From Pseudomonas sp. GM78 (GTDB lineage Bacteria > Pseudomonadota > Gammaproteobacteria > Pseudomonadales > Pseudomonadaceae), in NCBI RefSeq assembly GCF_000282475.1, contig NZ_AKJF01000015.1, forward strand, positions 1 through 43,067: a stretch of 43,067 nucleotides of DNA. Direction: 5' to 3'. Positions 25,539-34,463 of this stretch are shown here, in pieces. Position numbers and translations under genes: made by a program. The first letter of the stretch is position 1. Every line of letters starts with the position of its first letter. The notes beneath the pieces were generated by a model. The model made no database searches. It saw only the letters and a list, made by a program, of their open reading frames with translations, and was not told where the DNA came from.

Positions 25539-26873
25539 ATGACGACTCGTCAGCCACTGTACAAATCCCTGTATTTCCAGGTGATCGTTGCAATTGTCAT
25601 CGGTATCTTGCTCGGTCACTACTATCCACAGCTCGGTGTGGCCGTAAAACCGCTGGGTGACGGGTTCATCAAACTGATCAAGATGATCATCGCGCCGATC
25701 ATCTTCTGCACCGTCGTCAGCGGTATCGCTGGCATGCAGGACATGAAATCGGTCGGCAAGACCGGTGGCTACGCACTGCTGTATTTCGAAATCGTTTCGA
25801 CCATCGCGCTGCTGGTCGGCCTGGTGGTGGTCAACATCGTCCAGCCGGGCGCCGGCATGCACATCGACGTGTCCACACTGGATGCCTCCAAAGTGGCTGC
25901 CTATGTCTCGGCCGGTGCTGATCAAAGCGTCGTCGGCTTCCTGCTCAACGTGATCCCGTCCACAATCGTCGGTGCGTTCGCCACCGGTGACATTCTGCAA
26001 GTGCTGATGTTCTCGGTGATCTTCGGTTTCGCCTTGCATCGCCTGGGTGCCTACGGCAAGCCGCTGCTGGACTTCATCGATCGCTTCGCCCACGTGATGT
26101 TCAACATCATCAACATGATCATGAAGCTCGCACCAATCGGTGCCTTCGGTGCCATGGCTTTCACCATCGGTGCCTACGGTGTCGGCTCGCTGGTGCAACT
26201 GGGCCAGTTGATGGCCTGCTTCTACATCACCTGCCTGCTGTTCATCCTGATCGTGCTGGGCAGTATCGCTCGCGCTCACGGCTTCAGCGTGTTGAAACTG
26301 ATCCGCTACATCCGCGAAGAACTGCTGATCGTGCTGGGTACTTCCTCTTCGGAGTCGGTGCTGCCACGCATGCTGATCAAGATGGAGCGTCTGGGTGCGC
26401 AGAAGTCCGTAGTTGGCCTGGTGATCCCGACCGGTTACTCGTTCAACCTCGACGGTACTGCGATCTACCTGACCATGGCGGCCGTGTTCATTGCCCAGGC
26501 CACCGACACCCACATGGACATCACGCACCAGATCACCTTGCTGGTGGTGTTGCTGCTGTCTTCCAAGGGCGCTGCAGGTGTGACCGGTTCGGGCTTCATC
26601 GTACTGGCAGCCACCCTGTCCGCCGTAGGCCACCTGCCGGTTGCCGGCCTGGCGTTGATCCTGGGTATCGACCGTTTCATGTCCGAAGCCCGCGCACTGA
26701 CCAACCTGGTCGGTAACGCCGTTGCCACCATCGTTGTGGCCAAGTGGGTCAAGGAGCTGGACACCGACGTGCTGCAAGCTGAGCTGGCGTCTGGCGGTCG
26801 CGGCATTGCCGACGAGCCTAAGGACGATGTTCTGGGCCACGTCGAAGCGGTAACCCCGACTAACGCCAAGTAA
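25539..26873 (+). CDS. dctA: C4-dicarboxylate transporter DctA
   Basis: A 444-residue secondary transporter of the dicarboxylate/amino acid:cation symporter family, taking up succinate, fumarate and malate across the inner membrane. About eight membrane helices and two re-entrant loops are expected. The conserved [11 protein letters not shown] loop (about 268) and the NLDGTAIY motif (about 302) are both present and distinguish it from glutamate carriers. The frame extends upstream, but the ATG at 25539 follows GAGGA and matches the family N-terminus [15 protein letters not shown] sigma-54 promoter precedes it and a terminator follows at 26888-26912. Confidence 0.93.
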   Translation: MTTRQPLYKSLYFQVIVAIVIGILLGHYYPQLGVAVKPLGDGFIKLIKMIIAPIIFCTVVSGIAGMQDMKSVGKTGGYALLYFEIVSTIALLVGLVVVNIVQPGAGMHIDVSTLDASKVAAYVSAGADQSVVGFLLNVIPSTIVGAFATGDILQVLMFSVIFGFALHRLGAYGKPLLDFIDRFAHVMFNIINMIMKLAPIGAFGAMAFTIGAYGVGSLVQLGQLMACFYITCLLFILIVLGSIARAHGFSVLKLIRYIREELLIVLGTSSSESVLPRMLIKMERLGAQKSVVGLVIPTGYSFNLDGTAIYLTMAAVFIAQATDTHMDITHQITLLVVLLLSSKGAAGVTGSGFIVLAATLSAVGHLPVAGLALILGIDRFMSEARALTNLVGNAVATIVVAKWVKELDTDVLQAELASGGRGIADEPKDDVLGHVEAVTPTNAK

Positions 26874-26887
26874 GCCTTGTTGTCATG

Positions 26888-26912
26888 AAAAACCCGCTTT
26901 GGCGGGTTTTTT
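26888..26912 (+). terminator. Terminator after dctA
   Basis: The stem AAAAACCCGC / GCGGGTTTTTT has a short TTTG loop and lies 15 bases after the dctA stop. Confidence 0.94.
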
Positions 26913-27016
26913 CTTGCCCGGGATTTGAGCGCAACGGTCATTGGATGTGGCGCATAAGGTGATTGCTGCAAAGCGCTTGGCTGCCTAGGCTGGGGCATCA
27001 TCCAGGGAGAACGCTC

Positions 27017-28198
27017 ATGCTCGGTCCATTGGCATCACTCAAGGTTCTGGACTTCTCGACATTGCTGCCGGGGCCGTTCGCTTCGCTATTGCTGGCGGAC
27101 ATGGGCGCCGAAGTGTTGCGCATCGAATCGCCGACCCGCATGGACCTGCTGCGCGTGCTGCCGCCGCACGATCAGGGCGTATCGGCCAGCCATGCCTACC
27201 TCAATCGCAACAAACGCAGCCTGGCCCTGGACCTCAAGCAGCCCGAAGCGCTGGAGGTGATCAGGCAATTGTTGCAGGACCACGACATCGTGCTGGAGCA
27301 GTTCCGTCCCGGCGTCATGGAGCGTTTAGGCCTGGGTTATGAAGCCTTGAAGGCGATCAATCCGAAGCTGATTTATGTATCGATCACCGGTTACGGCCAG
27401 ACAGGCCCCTACAAGGATCGCGCCGGTCATGACATCAATTACCTGGCGCTGGCCGGGCTTTCGAGCTACAGCGGTCGCGCCGACAGTGGGCCGCTGCCGT
27501 TGGGCATGCAGGTGGCAGACATTGCCGGTGGCTCGTTGCACGGGGTGATCGGCCTGCTGGCCGCTGTCATCGCTCGACAGCAAACCGGGCAGGGCCAGCA
27601 CCTGGACGTGAGCATGACCGATTGCGCATTCAGCCTGAACGCCATGGCGGGTGCCGGGTACCTGGCCTGTGGTGTCGAACCGGGTCGGGAAGACCAGATG
27701 CTCAATGGTGGCAGCTTCTATGACTATTACCGTTCCCGGGATGGGCGCTGGCTGTCGGTGGGCAGCCTGGAGCCGGGGTTCATGAAACAGTTGTGTGCGG
27801 CGCTGGGGCTGGAGGAGTGGGCGAGCCTGGGGTTATCTACGCAACCTGCGCAGCAACGCAAGCTTAAGGATGCGTTGAAGACCGAGTTCGAAAAGCATGA
27901 CTTTGCCGAGCTGTGCGCGCTGTTTGCCGAGCTTGATGCTTGCGTCGAGCCGGTATTGAGCCTGGGTGAGGCGGTACGGCATCCGCAGTTGCAGGCGCGG
28001 GAGCTGGTGACGCAAGTGCCGCGGGGCGATGGTTCGAGTCAGGCGCAGATGGCTTGCCCTTTGAAGTTTTCAGGCGGATTGCCGCAGCCCAGGCATATTG
28101 GTGCAGCGTTGGGACAACATACCGATCAGGTGTTGGGGGAGTTGGGGTTCAGCGTTGAGCGGGTCGCCGAGTTGCGGCGTGCCAAGGTGGTTCTCTAG
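27017..28198 (+). CDS. CaiB/BaiF-family CoA transferase or racemase
   Basis: A 393-residue member of class III CoA transferases. The N-terminus LASLKVLDFSTLLPGPFASLLL is the family signature, and ITGYGQTGPYKDRAGHDINYLAL follows at about 123-145. H138 and D168 are spaced as His126/Asp156 of alpha-methylacyl-CoA racemase, so a racemase acting on 2-methylacyl-CoA is a reasonable reading, while a CoA transferase remains possible. The ATG at 27017 follows GGGAGA; an upstream in-frame extension lacks a ribosome site. It is a single gene after the dctA terminator, with a REP pair behind it. Confidence 0.85.
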   Translation: MLGPLASLKVLDFSTLLPGPFASLLLADMGAEVLRIESPTRMDLLRVLPPHDQGVSASHAYLNRNKRSLALDLKQPEALEVIRQLLQDHDIVLEQFRPGVMERLGLGYEALKAINPKLIYVSITGYGQTGPYKDRAGHDINYLALAGLSSYSGRADSGPLPLGMQVADIAGGSLHGVIGLLAAVIARQQTGQGQHLDVSMTDCAFSLNAMAGAGYLACGVEPGREDQMLNGGSFYDYYRSRDGRWLSVGSLEPGFMKQLCAALGLEEWASLGLSTQPAQQRKLKDALKTEFEKHDFAELCALFAELDACVEPVLSLGEAVRHPQLQARELVTQVPRGDGSSQAQMACPLKFSGGLPQPRHIGAALGQHTDQVLGELGFSVERVAELRRAKVVL

Positions 28199-28213
28199 CG
28201 TCTGATAGATCGC

Positions 28214-28293
28214 CTTCGCCAGCAGGCTGGCTCCCACAATGGATTTGTGGCGCACCGATGATCCCCTGTGGGAGCCAACCTGCTGGCGAAAAG
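28214..28293. repeat. REP doublet after the CaiB-family gene
   Basis: Arms at 28214-28238 and 28267-28293 are reverse complements apart from one base, with a GCCAGCAGGCTGGCTCCCACA core. This subtype (CTGGCGAA ending) also appears at 30688-30717 and in the right arm at 31506-31532. Confidence 0.85.
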
Positions 28294-28319
28294 GTCGACC
28301 CAGGCACCGCAAATCCGAC

Positions 28320-28814
28320 TTACTCGACCCGCATCTCGCCACTGAACACCAACGTGTTGCGACACCGTCGACACAAATACCGCCGCCCCTGCCGTACCAA
28401 ACCATGACGTTGCGCCGAGAACGGGAAATCGCTGTCGGCGCACGGGCACTTGTAGATGTAGCGGGTCACGCTGCGGCGCTTGACATCGTAGGTGTGGCAA
28501 CGGTTGGGGGGCAGTTCGTACACGCCGCGCATGATCAGTTGCCACTCTTCGCCATGGGGCTGGATGCGGTCACCGAACAGTTGATGGGCGATCAGGTGCG
28601 CGACCTCGTGGGCGACGGTCTGCTTGAGAAAATCTTCGGTGTTTTCACGGTACAACTGCGGATTGAAGCGCAGCAGGTTCTCGTGCAGGTGCGCGACACC
28701 GGCTTTCTGCCCACGCAGCTTGAAACTCACCACGGGGCGTTTGAACGGTCGTTTGAAAAAGGCTTCGGCTTGTTGGAAACAGTCTTCGACGCGGGTATTG
28801 AGTTGCTCGGGCAT
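28320..28814 (-). CDS. sprT: SprT-family zinc metalloprotease-like protein
   Basis: A 164-residue protein with the SprT-like metalloprotease domain: zinc motif HEVAH (H69, E70, H73) in TVAHEVAHLIAHQLFG, and a further histidine downstream at H77 or H87. The C-terminal part has a zinc ribbon with C123, C125 and C148, C151. The family is related to the SPRTN DNA-protein crosslink protease, but the bacterial role is not settled. It stands alone on the minus strand between a REP pair and a terminator. The ATG at 28814 is the only start giving the full domain. Confidence 0.9.
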   Translation of the reverse strand: MPEQLNTRVEDCFQQAEAFFKRPFKRPVVSFKLRGQKAGVAHLHENLLRFNPQLYRENTEDFLKQTVAHEVAHLIAHQLFGDRIQPHGEEWQLIMRGVYELPPNRCHTYDVKRRSVTRYIYKCPCADSDFPFSAQRHGLVRQGRRYLCRRCRNTLVFSGEMRVE

Positions 28815-28915
28815 GCTTGATGGATCTCCAGAGCAGTCGAGTATGCCGCAAGCCAGGGGCCTTGCGAATCGGCGAGGTGCCGAATGGTCTTCGGCGCTCT
28901 TTGTGCCTGGGCATT

Positions 28916-28938
28916 AAAAGGCCGCCTTGCGGCGGCCT
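28916..28938 (-). terminator. Terminator of the Yip1-like gene
   Basis: The stem AGGCCGCC / GGCGGCCT with a TTGC loop is followed on the minus strand by a TTTT run. It is 35 bp beyond the Yip1-like stop and upstream of sprT on that strand. Confidence 0.85.
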
Positions 28939-28972
28939 GTGTCGGCAGATCTGATTTTTTTGTGGTGAGTTG

Positions 28973-29575
28973 CTAATTGGTATAGACCGGCCCCACGCCG
29001 AGTCCCCAGACAATCACGGTGAACGCCATGATGGCTACCAGCACCACCAGGCCTACGGCGAGCACCGAACTTGAAAATAGAAAGCCCTCGTCAGATGGTA
29101 TGTTCATGAAGGTTGGCAGGCCCACATACAGCAGGTACACCGTGTAGCAGATGGCCGCCGTGCCGACGACCATCCCCAGCCACAAGTGGGGGTACAAGGC
29201 CGCGAGGCCGCCGATGAACAGCGGCGTAGCGGTATAGGTTGCGAACGCAATGCAGCGTGCGAGGCTCGGATTGGCGTCATAGGTGCGGGCCATCCAGTGG
29301 ATGAATGCCCCCATCACCGCTACACCGCCGAGCATCGCCAGGTACGACATGACGGTCATCCATAGTGCGCTTTCCACGGTCAGCATCACCGGCGGGCGAT
29401 TGCCGATGACCCAGCCCACCTGCGTGGTCCCGATGAAGGCCGATACCGCAGGTATCGCCGCCAGGATCAGCGTATGGGTCAGGTACATGTGGCTGATACT
29501 TTCTTCCTGATCGCCACGAATCTCTTTCCATTCTTGGTCAGGGTGGGTGAAGAGCCCCACTACGTGATGGATCAT
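28973..29575 (-). CDS. Yip1-domain inner-membrane protein
   Basis: A 200-residue protein with about five hydrophobic segments between residues 30 and 195 and the Yip1 family pattern near GLFTHPDQEWKEI at the N-terminus. Function is unknown in bacteria; eukaryotic Yip1 proteins act in membrane traffic. The ATG at 29575 is chosen over the in-frame GTG at 29584 because an AGGAG ribosome site runs into that GTG and lies 8 bases before the ATG. It is monocistronic between a terminator and the divergent ttcA region. Confidence 0.8.
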   Translation of the reverse strand: MIHHVVGLFTHPDQEWKEIRGDQEESISHMYLTHTLILAAIPAVSAFIGTTQVGWVIGNRPPVMLTVESALWMTVMSYLAMLGGVAVMGAFIHWMARTYDANPSLARCIAFATYTATPLFIGGLAALYPHLWLGMVVGTAAICYTVYLLYVGLPTFMNIPSDEGFLFSSSVLAVGLVVLVAIMAFTVIVWGLGVGPVYTN

Positions 29576-29853
29576 GCCAGTCACTCCTCTTGTTTTTACC
29601 GTCGCCCCCCAGTGGAGCGCCTACGGGCCAACGAGGCCAAGTAAGTAGTAGGTCTGTATGTGATTCGACCTTATGTCGCAGTATAGGAAGGACTTAACCC
29701 TACAGGGGGTAGGGCTTAGAGCAAATTGCGCTGTAAAGCGCCGGGGTAATCGCTGTTGCGTCTGTAGGGCGCGCGATCCGTCGGGGCACTTCGTTCCTGA
29801 AGGGTTTTTGCGTAAAATGCCGGCCTTTCGTCACACCTCACGGATTTCGCGTC
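29576..29853. other. Intergenic region upstream of ttcA
   Basis: This region separates the divergent Yip1-like and ttcA genes and holds no supported gene. A small hairpin CCCTAC / GTAGGG (29698-29714) lies in the middle. The ttcA promoter should be in the last 150 bases, but I cannot place it. Confidence 0.5.
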
Positions 29854-30678
29854 ATGGGCACTCTTACGGTCAACCAGAACAAACTGCAAAAGCGCCTTCG
29901 CCGACAGGCCGGTGAGGCGGTCGCCGATTTCAACATGATTGAAGACGGTGACAAGGTCATGGTCTGCCTGTCCGGCGGCAAGGACAGCTACACCATGCTT
30001 GATGTGCTGATGCACTTGCAGAAGGTCGCGCCGATCAAGTTCGAGATCGTGGCCGTGAACATGGACCAGAAACAGCCGGGTTTCCCCGAGCATGTGCTGC
30101 CGGCCTACCTCAAGGAGCTGGGCATCGAGTACCACATCGTCGAGAAAGACACATACTCGGTGGTCAAGGAACTGATTCCGGAAGGCAAGACCACCTGCTC
30201 CCTGTGCTCGCGCCTGCGTCGTGGCACGCTCTACACCTTCGCCGACGAAATCGGCGCGACCAAGATGGCCCTTGGGCATCACCGCGACGACATTGTCGAG
30301 ACGTTCTTCCTGAACATGTTCTTCAACGGTTCGCTCAAGGCCATGCCGCCGAAGTTGCGTGCCGATGACGGGCGCAACGTGGTGATCCGCCCCCTGGCCT
30401 ACTGCAACGAAAAAGACATCCAGGCCTACTCGGACCTCAAGCAATTCCCGATCATCCCGTGCAACCTCTGCGGCTCCCAGGAAAACCTGCAGCGCCAGGT
30501 GGTCAAGGACATGCTGCAGGATTGGGAGCGCAAGACCCCGGGCCGCACCGAAAGCATTTTCCGCAGCCTGCAGAACGTGATCCCGTCGCAATTGGCGGAC
30601 CGCAACCTGTTCGACTTCACCAGCCTGAAGATCGACGAATCCGCCGCTTCGCGTTTCGTCAACGTGGTCAACCTTTAA
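29854..30678 (+). CDS. ttcA: tRNA 2-thiocytidine biosynthesis protein TtcA
   Basis: A 274-residue cytoplasmic iron-sulfur enzyme that thiolates cytidine 32 of certain tRNAs with ATP. The PP-loop is SGGKDS at 40-45. Two CxxC pairs, C115/C118 (CSLC) and C203/C206 (CNLC), provide the cluster ligands and catalytic cysteines. The [10 protein letters not shown] segment at about 141-150 is the usual family motif. Length is normal for the family. A REP hairpin after the stop separates it from the Tag-like gene downstream. Confidence 0.96.
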   Translation: MGTLTVNQNKLQKRLRRQAGEAVADFNMIEDGDKVMVCLSGGKDSYTMLDVLMHLQKVAPIKFEIVAVNMDQKQPGFPEHVLPAYLKELGIEYHIVEKDTYSVVKELIPEGKTTCSLCSRLRRGTLYTFADEIGATKMALGHHRDDIVETFFLNMFFNGSLKAMPPKLRADDGRNVVIRPLAYCNEKDIQAYSDLKQFPIIPCNLCGSQENLQRQVVKDMLQDWERKTPGRTESIFRSLQNVIPSQLADRNLFDFTSLKIDESAASRFVNVVNL

Positions 30679-30687
30679 ACACCATCA

Positions 30688-30717
30688 CTGTGGGAGCCAG
30701 CCTGCTGGTTCCCACAG
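30688..30717. repeat. Single REP hairpin after ttcA
   Basis: A 14-bp stem CTGTGGGAGCCAGC / GCTGGTTCCCACAG with one G-T pair and a two-base loop lies 9 bases after the ttcA stop and may help end its transcript. Confidence 0.8.
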
Positions 30718-30751
30718 GTGTTGTTACATTTTTCAATCCTCAGGAGAGGGC

Positions 30752-31426
30752 ATGCGCGACTACAAGTGGCTGAACGAATACTGCTTGAACCGCTTCGGTT
30801 CGGCGGCTGAACTGCAAGCCCATCTGCCCGTTCCCAAGACTGCGGCGCAACTGCGCGACATCACAGACGATCGTTACTTGTCGACCATGGCATTGCGCGT
30901 ATTTCGCGCCGGGCTCAAGCACAGCCTCGTGGACGCCAAGTGGCCGGCCTTCGAAGAAGTGTTCTTCAAGTTCGACCCGGAAAAAGTCGTGCTGATGAGT
31001 GCCGAACACCTGGAGCGGTTGATGCAGGACACGCGGATCATCCGCCATCTGGGCAAACTCAAGAGCGTACCGCGCAACGCGCAGTTCGTGCTGGATGTGG
31101 CTCATGAGCAGGGTAGCTTCGGCGCGATGATCGCCGATTGGCCGGTGACCGATATCGTCGGGCTGTGGATCTTGCTGAAAAAGCGCGGTCATCAGTTGGG
31201 CGGGCTGTCGGCGCCGCGATTCTTGCGCATGGTCGGCAAGGACACCTTTGTGCCGAGCTATGACGTGGTGGCCGCGTTGAATGCACAGAAGATTGTCGAC
31301 AAGGTGCCGAGCAGCCAGCGGGACCTGGCGTTGGTGCAGGACGTGTTCAACCAGTGGCATGAAGAAAGTGGCGGGCGGCCGATGAGCCAGATTTCGATGA
31401 TGCTCGCGTACACAGTGAATCATTGA
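30752..31426 (+). CDS. DNA-3-methyladenine glycosylase I-like protein
   Basis: A 224-residue protein resembling Tag, the base-excision glycosylase for 3-methyladenine. The core matches from about residue 40: ALRVFRAGLKHSLVDAKWPAF, FDPEKVVLMS, then TRIIRHLGKLKSVPRNA, close to the DAGIIRHRGKI stretch of E. coli Tag, and later LLKKRGHQLGGLSAPRFL. The N-terminus is unlike E. coli Tag and I do not see the Cys and His that hold its zinc, nor the C-terminal Cys, so it belongs to a divergent branch. The ATG at 30752 follows AGGAGAGGG. Activity on alkylated DNA is an inference. Confidence 0.75.
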   Translation: MRDYKWLNEYCLNRFGSAAELQAHLPVPKTAAQLRDITDDRYLSTMALRVFRAGLKHSLVDAKWPAFEEVFFKFDPEKVVLMSAEHLERLMQDTRIIRHLGKLKSVPRNAQFVLDVAHEQGSFGAMIADWPVTDIVGLWILLKKRGHQLGGLSAPRFLRMVGKDTFVPSYDVVAALNAQKIVDKVPSSQRDLALVQDVFNQWHEESGGRPMSQISMMLAYTVNH

Positions 31427-31440
31427 GACCGAGTCGCCCC

Positions 31441-31532
31441 AATCGCGGGCAAGCCCGCTCCCACAGGTTTTTGTGTCGATCACATACTTGTGTTTCAACA
31501 GAGATCCTGTGGGAGCTGGCTTGCCAGCGAAG
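31441..31532. repeat. REP pair with arms of two subtypes
   Basis: The left arm (31441-31467, GCGGGCAAGCCCGCTCCCACAGG type) and right arm (31506-31532, CCTGTGGGAGCTGGCTTGCC type) face each other, but their palindromic cores differ, so this doublet combines two REP subtypes. Confidence 0.75.
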
Positions 31533-31540
31533 GCGTCGGA

Positions 31541-31966
31541 TCAGGCGACGGGGATTTCACCCTCGCCAGCCAACTTGCGATTCAGCTGATACCGCCACCG
31601 CACATACAACAGTGCCGAACAGAACACCGCCAGGCTCGCGGCCATCTCCAGCACGCCGAAGATCTGCCGGTTCGGGTCATAGGCGGCCAATGCACCCTTG
31701 ATGAAGTACAGGTTCACCACAAAGCACATCCACGAATGCCCACGGGCATTGCCGACAATCATCCCCGGCGCGAGCAACAGCAGTGGCACCAGCTCAATCA
31801 GCAGAATCACCCACGGCCGCGCACCGTGCAGGTCGGCGACCATCAGGTAGTAAACGCAGAGCAATCCCACCAGGCCAAAGAAGCACAGCAGGCTGATGGC
31901 GCGCATCGCCTTCACCCGTGGTTCAAGCCATTCGATAGCGGGCAGGACCTTCGGCTTCTTGGCCAC
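31541..31966 (-). CDS. DUF2069 small membrane protein
   Basis: A 141-residue inner-membrane protein with about four helices between residues 20 and 125 and the DUF2069 pattern near the NARGHSWMCFVVNLYFIKG segment. No function is known. The start is a GTG at 31966, which lies 2 bp after the wrbA-like stop and is preceded by GGAGG inside that gene's end, so translation is coupled. The longer upstream frame is wrbA antisense-frame sequence and is rejected. It is the last gene of the arsC-wrbA-DUF2069 group. Confidence 0.85.
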   Translation of the reverse strand: MAKKPKVLPAIEWLEPRVKAMRAISLLCFFGLVGLLCVYYLMVADLHGARPWVILLIELVPLLLLAPGMIVGNARGHSWMCFVVNLYFIKGALAAYDPNRQIFGVLEMAASLAVFCSALLYVRWRYQLNRKLAGEGEIPVA

Positions 31967-31968
31967 CC

Positions 31969-32915
<947 letters not shown>

Positions 32916-33029
32916 GAGCGGGTCGCATCTTGCGTAAGGTGGCGGCTATTCTAACTGGGCAGCGCATAATCCTGAACCTTGCCGGGCAAAGGGTCGCAGG
33001 CGCTTTCAATTTTTGACAAGGAACACGAC

Positions 33030-33497
33030 ATGACAAGGCGACTGGCAGCGGCATTGACCATTATCGGGGCGTTGATGCTGGGGGGCTGCGGTAACGACTA
33101 CGGGATCGATCAGAACGGACAGAAGGTCGCCTCCGAGCGTCTGGACGGCAAATGGCTGGTGATCAATTACTGGGCTGAATGGTGCAGCCCGTGCCGTACG
33201 GAGATTCCGGAGTTGAACGCGTTGGCCGACCAGCTCAAGGACAAGAAGATCGGCGTGTTCGGGGTCAACTTCGACAACGTTCAGGGCGAAGAGCTGAAAA
33301 GTGCCAGCGAGAAACTCGGGATCAAGTTCACCGTGCTGGCGCAGGACCCTTCCGAATTGTTCGAGCTGCCGCGCAGTGAAGCGTTGCCGGTGACCTACAT
33401 CATCGATAACAAGGGCAAGGTGCGGGAGCAGTTGATGGGCGAGCAGACGGCGGCGGGGGTGGTGGCGAAGCTGGAGGCGTTGCAGGCTAAAAACTGA
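33030..33497 (+). CDS. TlpA/ResA-like thioredoxin lipoprotein
   Basis: A 155-residue exported redox protein. A lipoprotein signal ends at LMLGGC with acylated C20. The thioredoxin-like domain has the active site WCSPC (C52, C55) and a cis-proline near EALPVTYIID. The family keeps periplasmic thiols reduced or supports cytochrome c maturation; the partner here is unknown. The frame is open upstream, but the ATG at 33030 gives a proper lipoprotein signal and follows AAGGAA. It is a single gene, divergent from arsC. Confidence 0.87.
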   Translation: MTRRLAAALTIIGALMLGGCGNDYGIDQNGQKVASERLDGKWLVINYWAEWCSPCRTEIPELNALADQLKDKKIGVFGVNFDNVQGEELKSASEKLGIKFTVLAQDPSELFELPRSEALPVTYIIDNKGKVREQLMGEQTAAGVVAKLEALQAKN

Positions 33498-33503
33498 TTG
33501 CGC

Positions 33504-33538
33504 TGATCGTTCCCACGCAGAGCGTGGGAACGATCAGG
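33504..33538. repeat. 16-bp perfect palindrome repeat
   Basis: CTGATCGTTCCCACGC (33504-33519) and its exact reverse complement (33523-33538) flank a three-base loop. GTTCCCACGC/GCGTGGGAAC palindromes are common intergenic repeats in fluorescent pseudomonads. Lying between two convergent genes, it may act as a two-way transcription stop although T-runs are missing. Confidence 0.85.
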
Positions 33539-33547
33539 TAGAGGGCA

Positions 33548-33952
33548 TCAACCCTCTTCCAGCCACCAGCGCAGTGGCTTGCCTTCGGCTGGCCAGAAAC
33601 GCATCTGGTCGATAGACGAGACGTCCCAGCTCTGCACGTTTTCCAGCGCCTGGAGGAAGCGTTTTTCCTGCTCCATCAGCGCTGGCGCACAGAGTTTGCG
33701 GGTGCTGCCGATCTTGCCGAAGCTCAGCTTGTTGCCTTCCAGGGTGTACGGCGCGAACCAGTGGTTGCAACCGCCGCTACCATAGGCCCGACCGTCGTCG
33801 CCCAAGGTAATGGTCAGGTGGCTGTAATCCATCAACGGACGTTCGCCGATCCACTCCAGGATGTAACTGCGATTGTGCTCAAGCTGCACCGGGTCCGCGG
33901 CGCAGCCCAGCAGGCTTGCACCGACCAGTGCGGTCAGGGCGAGGCGTTTCAT
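33548..33952 (-). CDS. META-domain (HslJ-like) lipoprotein
   Basis: A 134-residue lipoprotein with signal ending SLLGC and a META domain covering most of the rest: ITLGDDGRAYGSGGCNHWFAPY at about 48-69 is the family signature, with a second repeat-like strand set around WDVSSIDQMRFW. META proteins such as HslJ are linked to envelope stress and antibiotic tolerance in other bacteria. The ATG at 33952 overlaps the stop of the two-CxxC gene (TGATG) and has GGAG 10 bases upstream. Confidence 0.85.
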   Translation of the reverse strand: MKRLALTALVGASLLGCAADPVQLEHNRSYILEWIGERPLMDYSHLTITLGDDGRAYGSGGCNHWFAPYTLEGNKLSFGKIGSTRKLCAPALMEQEKRFLQALENVQSWDVSSIDQMRFWPAEGKPLRWWLEEG

Positions 33953-34386
33953 CACGCAGGCTCCTGGCATTTAGGGCACAGGTGTTTCTCGCCAACGGTA
34001 GTCCAGCCCAACTCGGCGATCCGCGCGGAGGCAGCAGGCTTTTCGGCCTTGTTGCCAAGCTTGGCGTCAACGGCGAACTCGAAACTCAGTTCCTTGGCGC
34101 AGCTGTCGCAGTTCACCTGCCAGGTATGGATCGCCAGTTCGCCGAACACCGGGCCACTGGCCACCGCGACCCATTGGCCGGGCGGGTTGATCAGGTGGCG
34201 AACCGTTTCGACGGTCAGGCGCATGGACAAGTCCTTGGCGCCCTTGAGGGTCACGACCAGCACGTCGTTATTACGAATCGAGCCGCCGTTGCCGGTGACT
34301 TGATAACGCCCCGGCACCAGGGCGCGGCATTCGGTGAGGGTGTGTTGCGGGTTCATCAGGGTGTAGCGGAAATCGTGTTCGACCAT
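33952..34386 (-). CDS. Hypothetical protein with two CxxC pairs
   Basis: A 144-residue predicted soluble protein that I cannot assign to a named family. C93/C96 (CDSC) and C137/C140 (CPKC) form what looks like a split zinc ribbon around a segment with KELSFEFAVDAKLG. The N-terminal half is beta-rich. The ATG at 34386 follows GGAGG by 5 bases and is chosen over an open upstream frame. Its stop overlaps the start of the META lipoprotein gene, so the two are coupled. It is separated from ldhA by 77 bp on the same strand. Confidence 0.75.
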   Translation of the reverse strand: MVEHDFRYTLMNPQHTLTECRALVPGRYQVTGNGGSIRNNDVLVVTLKGAKDLSMRLTVETVRHLINPPGQWVAVASGPVFGELAIHTWQVNCDSCAKELSFEFAVDAKLGNKAEKPAASARIAELGWTTVGEKHLCPKCQEPA

Positions 34387-34463
34387 GGGTCCTCCAAATA
34401 TGCGCGATATGCTAGCACGGGCATACGCGCAGCATGGCGCGGGCATATGACCTTCGATCAGGT

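Noticed and set aside
25386-26840. A 484-codon open frame on the minus strand opposite dctA
   Set aside because: Mirror of the DctA coding frame; rich in His, Asp and Gln, without domain or start signals.
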